Positions 44,436 through 55,244 are shown, counted from the first letter of the stretch. The stretch is DNA of 64,000 bases from Actinoplanes ianthinogenes (GCF_018324205.1 NZ_AP023356.1:6077501-6141500); one strand, 5' to 3'. Program-made: numbers and translations. Notes: generated by a model from the letters alone, not told the origin.

Positions 44436-45419
44436 GTGCGAGAGGCGAAGGATACCGACGACGTCGTGGCGGCCCGGATGCGGGCGCTGCGGGACGCAGG
44501 ACCGGCGGCGCCGGGGGACCTGGCCGGGCGCGGCGGGCCGCTGCGCTGGTCGGACATCATCCCGGCCTGGTCGGAGGCCGACGATCAACCAGGTGGCAGA
44601 GGGGATGAGCGTGGTTTGCCTGCCAGAGATCGGGGGGCCGGTGGGGTTCCGGTGCCTGCCCGGGTTTCCGGAGGTGCTGGGGTGCCGGACTGGGCGCGTC
44701 CTTCCGGGGACACGTATGCCTGGGAGTTCGAGGGGGAGCCGGCGGCCGGACCGGAGCCGGCCCTTCCCGGGAAGGGGGCGTTCGAGGAGTCCCGGGGGTG
44801 GTTGCGGGCGTTCGACCCGGGGCGGCCCGGGGTGCGGGCGCTGCTCGGGGTCGCGGTGGTGGTGGTGCTGGTCGCGGCGTTTCTGGCGTGGCGGGCGCGG
44901 CCCCGGGTGGATCCGGTCGCGCCGGGACCGCCGGCCGTTCCCCCGGCCGCCTCGGCCGTCGGTTCCCCGGCCGTTGGTGGCGGCACGGCCGAGGTGGTGG
45001 TGGCGGTCGGGGGCAAGGTTCGCAAGCCGGGGCTGGTCCGGCTGGCGCCCGGTGCCCGGGTGGCTGATGCACTGACCGCGGCCGGCGGGGCGGAGCCGGG
45101 GGTGGACGTGGCCGGGCTAAATCTGGCCCGCAAGGTCACCGACGGTGAGCTGATCATGGTCGGGGTGAGTCCGCCGCCGGGCCAGACCGCCGTGCCGGGG
45201 CCGGCGGCGTCGGGCGGGTCCGGCGGTGGGCTGGTCAATCTGAACACCGCGACGCTGGCGGAGCTGGACACGCTGCCCGGGGTGGGGCCGGTGCTGGCGC
45301 AGCGGATCCTGGACGCCCGGGATGCGCAGGGCGGGTTCCGGGCGGTCAGTGACCTGCGCAAGGTGGACGGGATCGGGGACTCGCGGTATGAGCAGCTCAA
45401 AGACCTGGTGACGGTGTGA
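44436..45419 (+). CDS. comEA: ComEA-type DNA-binding membrane protein
   Basis: The 327-residue protein has a disordered N-terminal cytoplasmic region (about 1-125), one membrane helix (VRALLGVAVVVVLVAAFLAW, about 131-150), a Pro/Ala linker and an SLBB-type domain (VAVGGKVRKPGLVRL, about 187-250). A C-terminal helix-hairpin-helix DNA-binding domain (VNLNTATLAELDTLPGVGP) starts near 266. ComEA captures DNA outside the membrane and hands it to ComEC. The start is GTG, 8 nt after a CAGACT box. The stop overlaps the comEC start as GTGA. Confidence 0.93.
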   Translation: MREAKDTDDVVAARMRALRDAGPAAPGDLAGRGGPLRWSDIIPAWSEADDQPGGRGDERGLPARDRGAGGVPVPARVSGGAGVPDWARPSGDTYAWEFEGEPAAGPEPALPGKGAFEESRGWLRAFDPGRPGVRALLGVAVVVVLVAAFLAWRARPRVDPVAPGPPAVPPAASAVGSPAVGGGTAEVVVAVGGKVRKPGLVRLAPGARVADALTAAGGAEPGVDVAGLNLARKVTDGELIMVGVSPPPGQTAVPGPAASGGSGGGLVNLNTATLAELDTLPGVGPVLAQRILDARDAQGGFRAVSDLRKVDGIGDSRYEQLKDLVTV

Positions 45420-47998
45420 GTCGCCCGGTCGCGGCGCGGGTGGTGCCGGATCTGCGGCTGGCCGGGTTCGCGGTGGGAGTGTGGCTGGCCTCGGTGGTGG
45501 CGCTCTATCAGCCGGCCCGGGTCGCGGCGGTCGGTGGGGGCGTGGCGCTGATCGTGGCGGGGGCCGGTGCGCTGACCGGCCGAGCCTGGCGCCAGGGGAC
45601 CGGGGCGGGCCCGGCGCGGATGGCTGAGCCGGGGTCGCCCGCCTCGGTGGGCCGGGCGCGGGCGGTGGCGGGTTCGTCAGGTGGGATGGGTCGGACGCGG
45701 GCGGCTGAGGACTTGTCAGGCCGGGTGGATCGGACGCGGGCGGCGGCGGGTTTGTCGGGCCGGGTGGGTCGGGCGCGGGCGGCGGCGGGTTTGTCGGGCC
45801 GGGTGGGTCGGGCGCGGGTTCGGGTGGCGGCTCGGTGGATTTGTGTGGCGGTGGCGCTCGGGGCGGGGTGCGGGGCGGTGGCGACCGCGGCGCGGATGAG
45901 TGTCCGGGAGGCGGCTCCGCTGGTCGCGCTGATCGAGGCGGGCGACCCGGTCGAGGTGGCGGCGGTGGTGCGGGACGACCCGCGGGCGTTGCGCGGGGGC
46001 ACCGGGCCGCCCACCTATCTGGTGGCGGTGGAGTTGGAGCGGGTGCGCCGGGTGGACGGTGGCGAGCCGGTCCGGCTCTCCGCGCGGGCGCTCGTCCTGG
46101 GCAGCGACGACGGCTGGCGCGGGCTGCTGCCCGGTCAGCACGTGATCGCGATCGGGAAACTGTTGCCACCTCGGGCCGGCGACCTGCGGGCGGCTGTCGT
46201 CTCCGTACGCAAAGCGCCTCGTCTGATCGGCGAACCGTCCTGGGCGCAGCGCGCCGCGGGGGTGCTGCGGTCCGGCCTGCAACGGGCCTGCGAGCCGCTC
46301 CCGGACGACTCCGGCGGCCTGCTGCCGGGGCTCGTGGTGGGCGACATCAGCCGCCTCGACCCGGCTCTGAAAGCGGACTTCCAGGCGACCGGCATGACGC
46401 ATCTGACCGCTGTTTCCGGGTCCAACGTAGCGATCATCCTGGGCGTGATCCTGTTCCTGACCCGGCGGACCGGGGCCGGGCCGGTGCTCTGCGCGGTGGT
46501 GTGCGGGGTGGCGCTGGCCGGCTTCGTGATCCTGGCCCGCCCGTCGCCGAGCGTGATCCGGGCCGCCGCGATGGGCGCGATCGGCCTGCTCGGGCTCGCC
46601 ACCGGCCGGCCCCGGGCAGCGGTCCCCGCGCTGGCCGCGGCGGCCGCGGTGCTGCTGCTGGCCGATCCGGAACTGGCCGCCGACGCCGGGTTCGCGCTGT
46701 CCGCGCTGGCCACCGCCGGCCTGCTGCTGCTCGCCCCGGGCTGGCGGGACGCGTTACGCGCCCGGCGCTGGCCGCCCGGCGCGGCCGAGGCCCTGGCGGT
46801 GCCGGCCGCCGCGCAGGTCGCCTGCGGCCCGGTGATCGCCGGGCTGTCCGGGACGGTCAGCCTGGTCGCGGTGCCGGCGAACCTGATCGTGGTGCCGGCG
46901 ATCGCCCCGGCGACCCTGCTCGGCGTGGCCGCCGCGCTGCTCTCCCCGGTGTGGCCGGCCGGCGCCGAGTTCGCCGCCTGGCTCGGGCACTGGCCGGCCG
47001 CGTGGCTGGTGCTGGTCGCCCGGATCGGGGCCCGGTTGCTGGCCGGCGCGGTGCCCTGGCCGGGCGGGGTGCCCGGGGCGCTGCTGCTGGCCGGGCTCAC
47101 CGTCGTGGCGCTGGTCGCGGCCCGGCACGCGGTGGTCCGGAAGCTGGCCGCGGTGGTGGCGGCGTGCGCGGTGCTCGGGGCGCTGCCGGTACGCCTGCTC
47201 GTCGCGGGCTGGCCACCGCCGGGCTGGCTGGTGGTGGCCTGCTCGGTGGGGCAGGGCGACGCGATCGTGCTGCCGGCCGGCGCCGGTCGGGCGGTGGTGG
47301 TCGACGCCGGTCCGGAGCCGGACCCGGTGGACCGGTGCCTGCGGCGGCTGGGCGTACGGCAGGTGGTCCTCTTCGCGGTCAGCCACTATCACGCGGATCA
47401 CGTCGGCGGGGTGGCCGGGATCTTCCGGGGGCGGGCGGTGGGCGCGGTGGTGGCGCCGGACTGGCCGGAGCCGGCCGGTGGGCGGGAGCAGGTCGCGGCA
47501 GCCGCGGCCGGGGCCGGGACGCCGGTGCAGCCGGTCGGTCCGGGGTGGGCGTACGAGGTGGGTGGTCTGCGGCTGGAGGCGCTCGGGCCGCTGGCGGCGC
47601 TGCACGGCACGAACTCGGATCCGAACAACAACTCGCTGGTGTTGCGGGCCACGCTCGGCGGGCGGACGGTGCTGCTGCCCGGGGACGCCGAGACGGAGGA
47701 GCAGGCCGATCTGGTCGACCGGCTCGGGGCGGCGGCGCTGCGGGCGGACGTGTTGAAGGTGGCGCATCACGGCAGCGCGTTGCAGGCGCCGGAGCTGCTG
47801 GACGCGGTGGATCCGGCGGTGGCGCTGGTGTCGGTGGGGGAGGGGAACGACTACGGGCATCCGAACGGGGCGTTGCTGGCTCGGCTGGCTCGGGACGGGG
47901 CTCGGGTGTTGCGTACCGATCTTTCCGGGGATCTGGCGGTGCTGGTCAGCGGGGACGGGCTCGCGGTGACGAGTCGGGGTGTGCCGGGGCCGGGGTGA
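45416..47998 (+). CDS. comEC: ComEC/Rec2 DNA-uptake channel with metallo-beta-lactamase domain
   Basis: The 860-residue membrane protein has a helical N-terminus, an OB-like DUF4131 region, the Competence domain (LLPGLVVGDISRLD, then MTHLTAVSGSNVAII), many membrane helices between about 330 and 600, and a C-terminal metallo-beta-lactamase domain with the nuclease-type motif SHYHADHVGG near 660 and HHGS near 785. It is expected to form the single-strand DNA channel and degrade the other strand. Near residues 85-135, between the first helices and the OB part, lies an unusual Arg/Ala/Gly-rich 13-residue repeat. It is translationally coupled to comEA. No pilus or dprA genes are in the window. Confidence 0.93.
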   Translation: MSRPVAARVVPDLRLAGFAVGVWLASVVALYQPARVAAVGGGVALIVAGAGALTGRAWRQGTGAGPARMAEPGSPASVGRARAVAGSSGGMGRTRAAEDLSGRVDRTRAAAGLSGRVGRARAAAGLSGRVGRARVRVAARWICVAVALGAGCGAVATAARMSVREAAPLVALIEAGDPVEVAAVVRDDPRALRGGTGPPTYLVAVELERVRRVDGGEPVRLSARALVLGSDDGWRGLLPGQHVIAIGKLLPPRAGDLRAAVVSVRKAPRLIGEPSWAQRAAGVLRSGLQRACEPLPDDSGGLLPGLVVGDISRLDPALKADFQATGMTHLTAVSGSNVAIILGVILFLTRRTGAGPVLCAVVCGVALAGFVILARPSPSVIRAAAMGAIGLLGLATGRPRAAVPALAAAAAVLLLADPELAADAGFALSALATAGLLLLAPGWRDALRARRWPPGAAEALAVPAAAQVACGPVIAGLSGTVSLVAVPANLIVVPAIAPATLLGVAAALLSPVWPAGAEFAAWLGHWPAAWLVLVARIGARLLAGAVPWPGGVPGALLLAGLTVVALVAARHAVVRKLAAVVAACAVLGALPVRLLVAGWPPPGWLVVACSVGQGDAIVLPAGAGRAVVVDAGPEPDPVDRCLRRLGVRQVVLFAVSHYHADHVGGVAGIFRGRAVGAVVAPDWPEPAGGREQVAAAAAGAGTPVQPVGPGWAYEVGGLRLEALGPLAALHGTNSDPNNNSLVLRATLGGRTVLLPGDAETEEQADLVDRLGAAALRADVLKVAHHGSALQAPELLDAVDPAVALVSVGEGNDYGHPNGALLARLARDGARVLRTDLSGDLAVLVSGDGLAVTSRGVPGPG
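45673..45818 (+). repeat. 39-bp in-frame tandem repeats inside comEC
   Basis: Copies start at 45673, 45712, 45751 and 45790 with an exact 39 bp period; the last two are nearly identical. They encode 13-residue units of the type AAAGLSGRVGRAR, giving a strongly basic insert. Confidence 0.85.
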
Positions 47999-48296
47999 GC
48001 TGGCGTTGCCGGCTTCGTGGTGGGCTGATGCGCTGGGTTCTTGGTGGGCTGGTGCGCCGCGTTCGCGGGTGCTCCCTGGCTGGGCGAGATGGGCGACATG
48101 CCGGATTAAGGGGCAATTTTTCTGATCGTACGAAATAGCGGGCGGTCTGCGGAAAGATCGGTCAGAAGTGGACAGCGATGCAGGTCAGAGCATGCGAAGC
48201 ATGCGCGGTGGTTGATATGTCGGGTTTCGCGTTCGGTGATCGGTTGCCCTGCGCCAAAGAGTGAGCCTCGTCGGACTGTCGGCCGGACGTGCGACG
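47999..48296 (+). other. comEC-holA intergenic region, locally AT-rich
   Basis: No gene is seen in these 298 bp. The stretch 48105-48260 is much less GC-rich than its surroundings. It holds an imperfect inverted repeat around 48115-48136 (possible comEC terminator) and a direct repeat of gcatgcg at 48190 and 48199. A holA promoter probably lies near its right end. Confidence 0.6.
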
Positions 48297-49280
48297 ATGT
48301 CGGGCGTGAACGCCGCGCCACCGCCCTCGTTGCTGCTCGTCCAAGGCGACGAGGAGCTGCTCGCCGCCCGTGCCGTCACCGCGGCGGTGGACGCGGCCCG
48401 AGCCGCCGATCCGGGCGCGGACGTCCGGGAGTACGAGGCCGGTCAGCTCACCCCGGGCGAGATCGCCGAGATGCTCAGCCCGTCGCTGTTCGGCGGGCGC
48501 CGGGTGCTGGTGCTGCGCAGCGGGCAGGACGCACGCAAGGAGCTCGCCGCCGCCCTGCTGGCCTATGCGAAAAGTCCCGATCCCGAGGTCACCCTGATCG
48601 TGACCCATCTGGGTGGGGCGAAAGGCAAGGCGTTCGCCGACGGCTTGCAGAAAGCGGGCGCCACCGTGGTGCCCGCGATGAAGCTCAAAGGCGACCGGGA
48701 CCGGATCGCCTTCGTGCGCGAGGAGTTCCGCCGGGCCGGCGGCCGGTGCGACGAGGCGGCCGCGTCCGCGCTGCTCGCCTCGGTCGGCAACGACCTGCGG
48801 GAGATCGCCGCGGCCTGCTCGCAGCTGATCGCCGACACCGACGGCAAGGTGACCGAGGCCGTCGTCGCGCGCTATTACAAGGGACGCGCCGAGGTGAGCG
48901 GTTTCACCGTGGCCGACGCGGCGATGGTCGGCGACCTGCCGGGCGCGCTGGAGGCGTTGCGCTGGGCGCTGCACGTCGGTGTCGACCCGGTGCCGATCGC
49001 CGACGCGATCGCCGACGGCGTGCGGACCGTAGCCCGGGTCGCTTCGGCCGGCAAGGGCAACCCCTATCAGCTGGCCAGCACGCTCGGCATGCCGGCCTGG
49101 AAGATTCAGCGGGCGCAGGAGCGCAGCCGCGGCTGGACGCCGGAGGGGCTGGTCGACGCGATGCGGGCGGCCGCCGACTGCAACGCCGCGGTCAAGGGTG
49201 GCGCCGAGGACCGGGGCTATGCGCTGGAGCAGGCCGTCTTCGCGGTGGCCGCGGCCCGGCGGGGCGGGGGCGCCCGATGA
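48297..49280 (+). CDS. holA: DNA polymerase III subunit delta
   Basis: HolA opens the sliding clamp within the clamp loader. The product of about 327 residues has the family features LLLVQGDEELLAARA at the N-terminus, SLFGGRRVLVLR and the AAA-type lid, and its place between comEC and rpsT is the conserved one. The start is uncertain: the ATG at 48297 and the GTG at 48306 are both possible, and GACGAT at 48293-48298 would make the GTG leaderless. The 3' end overlaps the next gene as ATGA. Confidence 0.93.
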   Translation: MSGVNAAPPPSLLLVQGDEELLAARAVTAAVDAARAADPGADVREYEAGQLTPGEIAEMLSPSLFGGRRVLVLRSGQDARKELAAALLAYAKSPDPEVTLIVTHLGGAKGKAFADGLQKAGATVVPAMKLKGDRDRIAFVREEFRRAGGRCDEAAASALLASVGNDLREIAAACSQLIADTDGKVTEAVVARYYKGRAEVSGFTVADAAMVGDLPGALEALRWALHVGVDPVPIADAIADGVRTVARVASAGKGNPYQLASTLGMPAWKIQRAQERSRGWTPEGLVDAMRAAADCNAAVKGGAEDRGYALEQAVFAVAAARRGGGAR

Positions 49281-49846
49281 CCCGGACGGTGCGTTCCCGG
49301 CGGGCCGGCGCGGCCCACCAGCCGCTGTACGCGCGGGTGCTGCGCCTGCGGCACCTCAGCCCGGGTGGGCTGCTCTGCTTCGTCTTCCTGGAGGGAGCGG
49401 TCGCGCTCGGCGTCCTGCTCGCCCTGGCCGAGCTGGTCAGCTGGTGGGGCGTGCTGGTGCTGCCGGCAGCGGTGGCGGTGATGGTGAAATTCAACGACCT
49501 GGTCGCCGGGTGGCTGGCGCCGCCCGCGCCGGCGGTCGAGCCGGTGGCGGCCCGGGTCGCGGTGCACCGGGAGCGGCACACCCACCGGCCGCGATCCGGT
49601 CAGCAGACCGGTGAGTGGCAGACGCCGCGGGTGCGGACACCGGTGGTGACGCCGCCGGTCGAGGCGGCGCGGTCGACGGGTGTGGTCTGGTTCCCGGGGG
49701 AGAACACCGGGTACGGGCGGTCCGGGCGGCCGGTGGAGGTGGCGCCGGAGCAGACGGCGGCTGGGCCTGTTCGGCGGCCTTGGGCGGAGGAGCTTGATGT
49801 CCGCCAGCAGATGGCCCGGCAGTCGGCGACTCGTCGGTACGAATAG
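49277..49846 (+). CDS. small membrane protein of unknown function
   Basis: The 189-residue protein has a basic N-terminus, two membrane helices (about 35-56 and 58-80) and a long polar C-terminal region (about 85-189) rich in Arg, Pro and Val that probably faces the cytoplasm and is disordered. It is translationally coupled to holA (ATGA). I do not recognise a family. Confidence 0.82.
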   Translation: MTRTVRSRRAGAAHQPLYARVLRLRHLSPGGLLCFVFLEGAVALGVLLALAELVSWWGVLVLPAAVAVMVKFNDLVAGWLAPPAPAVEPVAARVAVHRERHTHRPRSGQQTGEWQTPRVRTPVVTPPVEAARSTGVVWFPGENTGYGRSGRPVEVAPEQTAAGPVRRPWAEELDVRQQMARQSATRRYE

Positions 49847-49929
49847 CCGCTTCGGCGGTGTGTGAGGGCCGTCCCGGTGGGGCGGCTCCGTCGCGAAGTG
49901 AGTCTCCGCGTTCTGCTGTTCGCCTGATC

Positions 49930-50165
49930 TGTTCTCCGGGGTCCGCTGCTGCGGCGTGGTCCGCTGCTGGGCGCGGTCTGCTATTTCGCGCGGTCTGCTG
50001 CGGCGCGGTCCGCTCCTGGGCGCGATCTGCTGCGGCGCGGTCTGCTGTTTGCGCGGTCCGCTGTTTTGCGCGGTCCGCTGTTTCGCGCGGTCTGCTGCTT
50101 CCCGCGGTCGCTGCTGGCGCGGTCTGCTGCTTCCCGCGGTCGCTGCTGGCGCGGTCTGCGTGTCG
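49930..50165. repeat. degenerate short tandem repeats (gcgcggtctgctg type)
   Basis: The gap between the small membrane protein gene and rpsT holds more than ten copies of a unit of about 16-20 bp with core gcgcggtc(t/c)gctg and variable ends. Two longer neighbouring copies (about 50091-50155) repeat a 29-30 bp block. No coding function is supported. Confidence 0.75.
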
Positions 50166-50266
50166 GGAAGATCTGCCGCTTCTGTGGCTGCCCGACCAGG
50201 GCTATAGGGGCGGCTTTCGCGCGTACTCCTGAAGCGGGTGCTCCGCGGTGCCCGGCACACAGCAAA

Positions 50267-50306
50267 CCGGGCACCGCCGGACCGCGAACGGTCCGGCGAT
50301 GCCCGG
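50267..50306 (-). terminator. rpsT terminator
   Basis: The arms 50267-50284 and 50289-50306 pair over 17 of 18 positions with the loop cgaa. The minus-strand side continues with TTTGC. It lies 82 bp after the rpsT stop. Confidence 0.75.
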
Positions 50307-50387
50307 GTGTGCTTGCTTGCTACTGCCCGCCCGCCGGCGGGCGGAGCTGCTGGCCGCGTCCGTGCGGCCACCGATCTGATCCGAGGA

Positions 50388-50654
50388 TCAGGCGGACAGC
50401 GAGGCGATCTTCTTGGCGATGGCCGACTTCCGGTTGGCCGCCTGGTTCTTGTGGATGACGCCCTTGCTGACAGCCTTGTCGAGCTGACGCGAGGCGTCAC
50501 GCAGCAGAGTGGTCGCCGTCTCGACGTTGCCCGCGTCGCTCGCCTCGTGGAGCTTGCGGATCACGGTCTTCAGCGAAGACTTGACCGACTTGTTGCGCAG
50601 ACGGGCCTTCTCGTTCTGCCGGTTGCGCTTGATCTGGGACTTGATGTTCGCCAC
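50388..50654 (-). CDS. rpsT: 30S ribosomal protein S20
   Basis: The 88-residue basic helical protein opens MANIKSQIKRNRQNEKARLRNKSVKS and binds 16S rRNA. The start is GTG. It is transcribed opposite to holA, as in other actinobacteria, from a promoter at 50773-50801 with a leader of about 112 nt, and ends at the hairpin 50267-50306. Confidence 0.98.
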   Translation of the reverse strand: MANIKSQIKRNRQNEKARLRNKSVKSSLKTVIRKLHEASDAGNVETATTLLRDASRQLDKAVSKGVIHKNQAANRKSAIAKKIASLSA

Positions 50655-50772
50655 GCGACAGCCTTGTCCTGACTAGAGCGGAAAATGGTCTCGACGAGTG
50701 GTCACCGCGCGGCCGTCTCACCCGGCGAGGCCGGTGCAGGAAACAACAGCGTGTCACCACACGCGAAGAAAC

Positions 50773-50801
50773 AGATTACCAGCACGCCTCCGAGCCGCCA
50801 A
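50773..50801 (-). promoter_or_regulatory. promoter of rpsT
   Basis: On the minus strand TTGGCG (50801-50796) and TAATCT (50778-50773) are separated by exactly 17 bp, a good housekeeping-type promoter. The leader to the GTG is about 112 nt. Confidence 0.7.
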
Positions 50802-50840
50802 AACGGCTCCGGACCAGCACCCCCGGCGGGGGGCCGCCGC

Positions 50841-50996
50841 GCCGGGCTGTGGCGGAGGGGGCGGCGCCGCGTGCGGGGTGCGTTGGGCCGGGCTGTGGCG
50901 GAGGGGGCGGCGCCGCGTGCGGGGTGCGGTCGGCCGGGCTGTGGCGGAGGGGGCGGCGCCGCGTGCGGGGTGCGGCGGGCCGGGCTGTGGTGGAGG
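50841..50996. repeat. 46-bp tandem repeats, almost pure G+C
   Basis: Copies of a unit opening gccgggctgtggcgg start at 50841, 50887 and 50933, with a partial copy at 50979. The period is exactly 46 bp, and the copies are nearly identical. The array ends 2 bp before the stop codon of the phosphotransferase gene. It fills most of the gap of 343 bp between that gene and rpsT. Confidence 0.88.
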
Positions 50997-50997
50997 G

Positions 50998-51996
50998 TCA
51001 GCGCCACCAGCGGCGCTTGCCGGGATCCTCCCAGCCGCGGCGTTCGGCGAGCCAGGCCAGCGCCTGCTGCCCGCTGAACCGCTGATGCTGGCGACTGTGC
51101 GGAGAGGCGCTGCTCGGCCCACTCCCGGCCGACACCAGCCAATACCCGGAAAGCGCGGCCAGCGCCCCGTCCACCCCCTCCTCCGGCGCGCCCCAGGCGC
51201 GCAGAACCGCGTCCGTGTCCCGGCCGCTGGCATAAGCACTGACCAGCAGCGTCACGGTGTCGAACCAGGGTGCGCCCAGACACGGCCAGGTCCAGTCGCA
51301 GAGCCAGGCCCGGCCGTCCGTGTCGATCAGCACGTTGTCCAGCCGCAGGTCGCCGTGCAGCATGCCGTCACCGGCGGCCAGGCCGGGCAGGGCGCGTTCG
51401 AGCCGGGCCAGGTCGGCCAGGTGGTGCGGGGCGACGGTCTCCCGGGCCGGCTCCGGCATCGGCTCGCGGCGTTTCGCGATCAGTGACCACCACGACATCT
51501 CACTGCGCAGGATGTCCGGCAGCGCGGGCAGCCCGACCGCCAGCAGCGGCGGTGACGGATAGGCGAGGGCGGTCGCCGCCGCCGACCAGCTGCGCAGTGC
51601 CGCGTCCAGGTCGGTCGCCGACCAGGGCAGCGCCGGGAGCCGTCCGTCGACCGCCTCCAGGCACAGCACGAACCAGCCGGCCTCGCTCATCGTCCAGCAT
51701 GGGCGGGCCGCGGTCACCTCGGCCGGGAGGGCCGCCGTGATCGCCGCCTCCCGGGCGTACCACTGCGAGGCCGGGTCGCTCAGCGGCGCCGCCTTGACGA
51801 ACGCGCTGGTCCCCGCCTCGGTCTCGAGCACGGCCGCGAAGGCGCGGGTGAAACCGCCGCCGGCGCTGCGCGCGGCGGACACCGGGGAGCCGAGGCGCGA
51901 GGTGATCGCGTCCCGCACGGCGGGCGGCAGGTCGGACCATTCCGGACGTACGGCGGTGGCACTGTACGGAACGTCGGGAAGCGTGATCGGCCGCAT
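50998..51996 (-). CDS. APH-fold phosphotransferase
   Basis: The protein of about 332 residues has the aminoglycoside-phosphotransferase / choline-kinase fold. The catalytic loop is LHGDLRLDNVL, followed by the metal-binding aspartate in CDWTWP. The substrate is unknown; many chromosomal members are small-molecule kinases rather than resistance enzymes. The start is the ATG at 51996 (MRPITLPDVP) or the ATG at 52005 three codons upstream. It is divergent from the DUF4240 gene, with 64 bp between them. Confidence 0.88.
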   Translation of the reverse strand: MRPITLPDVPYSATAVRPEWSDLPPAVRDAITSRLGSPVSAARSAGGGFTRAFAAVLETEAGTSAFVKAAPLSDPASQWYAREAAITAALPAEVTAARPCWTMSEAGWFVLCLEAVDGRLPALPWSATDLDAALRSWSAAATALAYPSPPLLAVGLPALPDILRSEMSWWSLIAKRREPMPEPARETVAPHHLADLARLERALPGLAAGDGMLHGDLRLDNVLIDTDGRAWLCDWTWPCLGAPWFDTVTLLVSAYASGRDTDAVLRAWGAPEEGVDGALAALSGYWLVSAGSGPSSASPHSRQHQRFSGQQALAWLAERRGWEDPGKRRWWR

Positions 51997-52060
51997 GAGT
52001 CCCATCCTGCCCGCCCGGTCGGCGCGGAAAATGTCGGAGGGCACTGGCAGGATCCCTGGC

Positions 52061-52594
52061 ATGCGAACCGACGATTTCTGGGCGGTCATCGACCGCGCGA
52101 CCGCCGAGCGGCCGGCGTCCCCCGCCGAGGTGGCCGAGCGTGCCGTCGCCGAGCTGGCCACCCACGATCCGGAGGAGATCGTCGCCTGGGCCCGCCACCT
52201 GGACCGGGTGATGGTGGCCTCCGGCACGGAGGACCTCTGGGCCGCCGCCTATCTGATCAACAGCGGCGCCGACGAGGCGGGCTTCGACGCCTTCCGTGGC
52301 TGGCTGATCGCGCACGGGCGCAAGGCGGTCGCCGCCGCCGTGCAGAAACCCGACGTGCTGGCCAACGTGGTGGTGATCAAGCAGGCGGCGGACACCGGCG
52401 CGGTCTTCGAGGCCGAGGAGGTGCTCGGCATCGCGGCCCGGGCCTATCAGCAGGCCACCGGCGACCAGCTGCCACCCGGCGAGCCCGCCCGGATCCGCCC
52501 CGAGGTCGCCGACCTGTGGGACTTCGACAACGAGGACGAGATGCGCCGCCGCCTGCCCAAGCTGTCGGCGCTGTTCCTGGAGCCGCCGGACTGA
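52061..52594 (+). CDS. DUF4240 domain protein
   Basis: The 177-residue soluble protein opens MRTDDFWAVIDRA, the characteristic start of DUF4240 proteins, and is mostly helical. The segment LWAAAYLINSGADEAGFDAFRGWLIAHGR is conserved in the family. The function is unknown; DUF4240 proteins occur near immunity and toxin genes in some genomes, but nothing of that kind is seen here. Confidence 0.85.
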   Translation: MRTDDFWAVIDRATAERPASPAEVAERAVAELATHDPEEIVAWARHLDRVMVASGTEDLWAAAYLINSGADEAGFDAFRGWLIAHGRKAVAAAVQKPDVLANVVVIKQAADTGAVFEAEEVLGIAARAYQQATGDQLPPGEPARIRPEVADLWDFDNEDEMRRRLPKLSALFLEPPD

Positions 52595-52998
52595 CGCCAC
52601 CGAGCCGGGAGCGGGGGACAGGGCGGCGAGGACGCCCGCGGGCAGGCGACGTGGGCGCCAAGGGGCTGGACGTCGCCGGGCCGCGGACGCTGCCGGGCCG
52701 CGGACGCTGCCGGGCCGCGGACGCTGGCGGGCCGCGGACGCTGCCGGGCCGCCGGGCCGGGAGCCGGGGAGAAGGGGGAGAGACGGCGCGGACGGAGGAA
52801 CGGGCGGATCTGGCCGGGGTATCCGGTTGTCGGCGTTTTGGGGGCGGTCCGGCGGGGGTCGGGTGGGCCTGGCGTACGGGTGTGATCGGACCTGCCCATC
52901 CGGGCGTGGGACGATAGGGAGTGCCGGCGTGTCAGCCGGCGTCCCGCAGACCACAGCGCAGCTCGAGAAGCATGCCAGCCCGAGAAGAACGGACGACC
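52595..52998 (+). other. DUF4240-lepA intergenic region
   Basis: These 404 bp hold the 17-bp repeat array at 52681-52748 and very GC-rich sequence. No convincing gene is present. A hairpin gccggcg / cgccggc near 52923-52945 and the lepA promoter probably lie at the right end. Confidence 0.6.
52681..52748. repeat. 17-bp tandem repeat, four copies
   Basis: The unit ccgcggacgctgccggg occurs at 52681, 52698, 52715 (one change) and 52732, followed by a decayed copy. The 17 bp period is not a multiple of three and there is no gene. Confidence 0.9.
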
Positions 52999-54876
<1,878 letters not shown>

Positions 54877-54959
54877 GGCGGTTTGAGTTTTCCCGAGGTC
54901 GGGAATCCTGGGGCTCGACGGACGCAACCGTAAAAGCTCCACCCCCGAGGAGGAACCAC

Positions 54960-55235
54960 ATGACCATCACCGGCATCATCACCGCCCTCGTCGTCGGTCT
55001 GATCATCGGTGCTCTGGGTCGCCTGGTCGTACCCGGCAAGCAGAACATCCCGATCTGGCTCACCATGGTCATCGGTGTTGTCGCGGCGCTGCTGGGCACG
55101 GTGCTGGCCCGGGCGTTCGGTGTCGCCGACACCAAGGGTTTCGACTGGATCGAGCTCTTCTTCCAGGTCGTGCTCGCCGCGATCGGTGTGGCTCTCACGG
55201 TCGGTGTCACCGGCCGTCGTGGCCTGACCCGATAA
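54960..55235 (+). CDS. GlsB/YeaQ/YmgE-family stress-type membrane protein
   Basis: The 91-residue protein has three membrane helices and the family pattern IIGALGRLVVPGKQNIPIWLTMVIG. Members are stress-induced inner membrane proteins of unknown role. A strong SD (gaggagg) precedes the ATG, and a perfect terminator follows. Confidence 0.93.
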   Translation: MTITGIITALVVGLIIGALGRLVVPGKQNIPIWLTMVIGVVAALLGTVLARAFGVADTKGFDWIELFFQVVLAAIGVALTVGVTGRRGLTR

Positions 55236-55244
55236 CGACGTACG

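Noticed and set aside
49217..50500. Minus-strand frame of 427 codons over the repeats near rpsT
   Set aside because: It runs through rpsT in another frame, the terminator and the degenerate repeats. Gln/Arg/Pro composition arises from the repeats.
50998..51996. Calling the APH-fold gene an antibiotic resistance gene
   Set aside because: The fold is shared by many metabolic kinases, and nothing in the context points to resistance.
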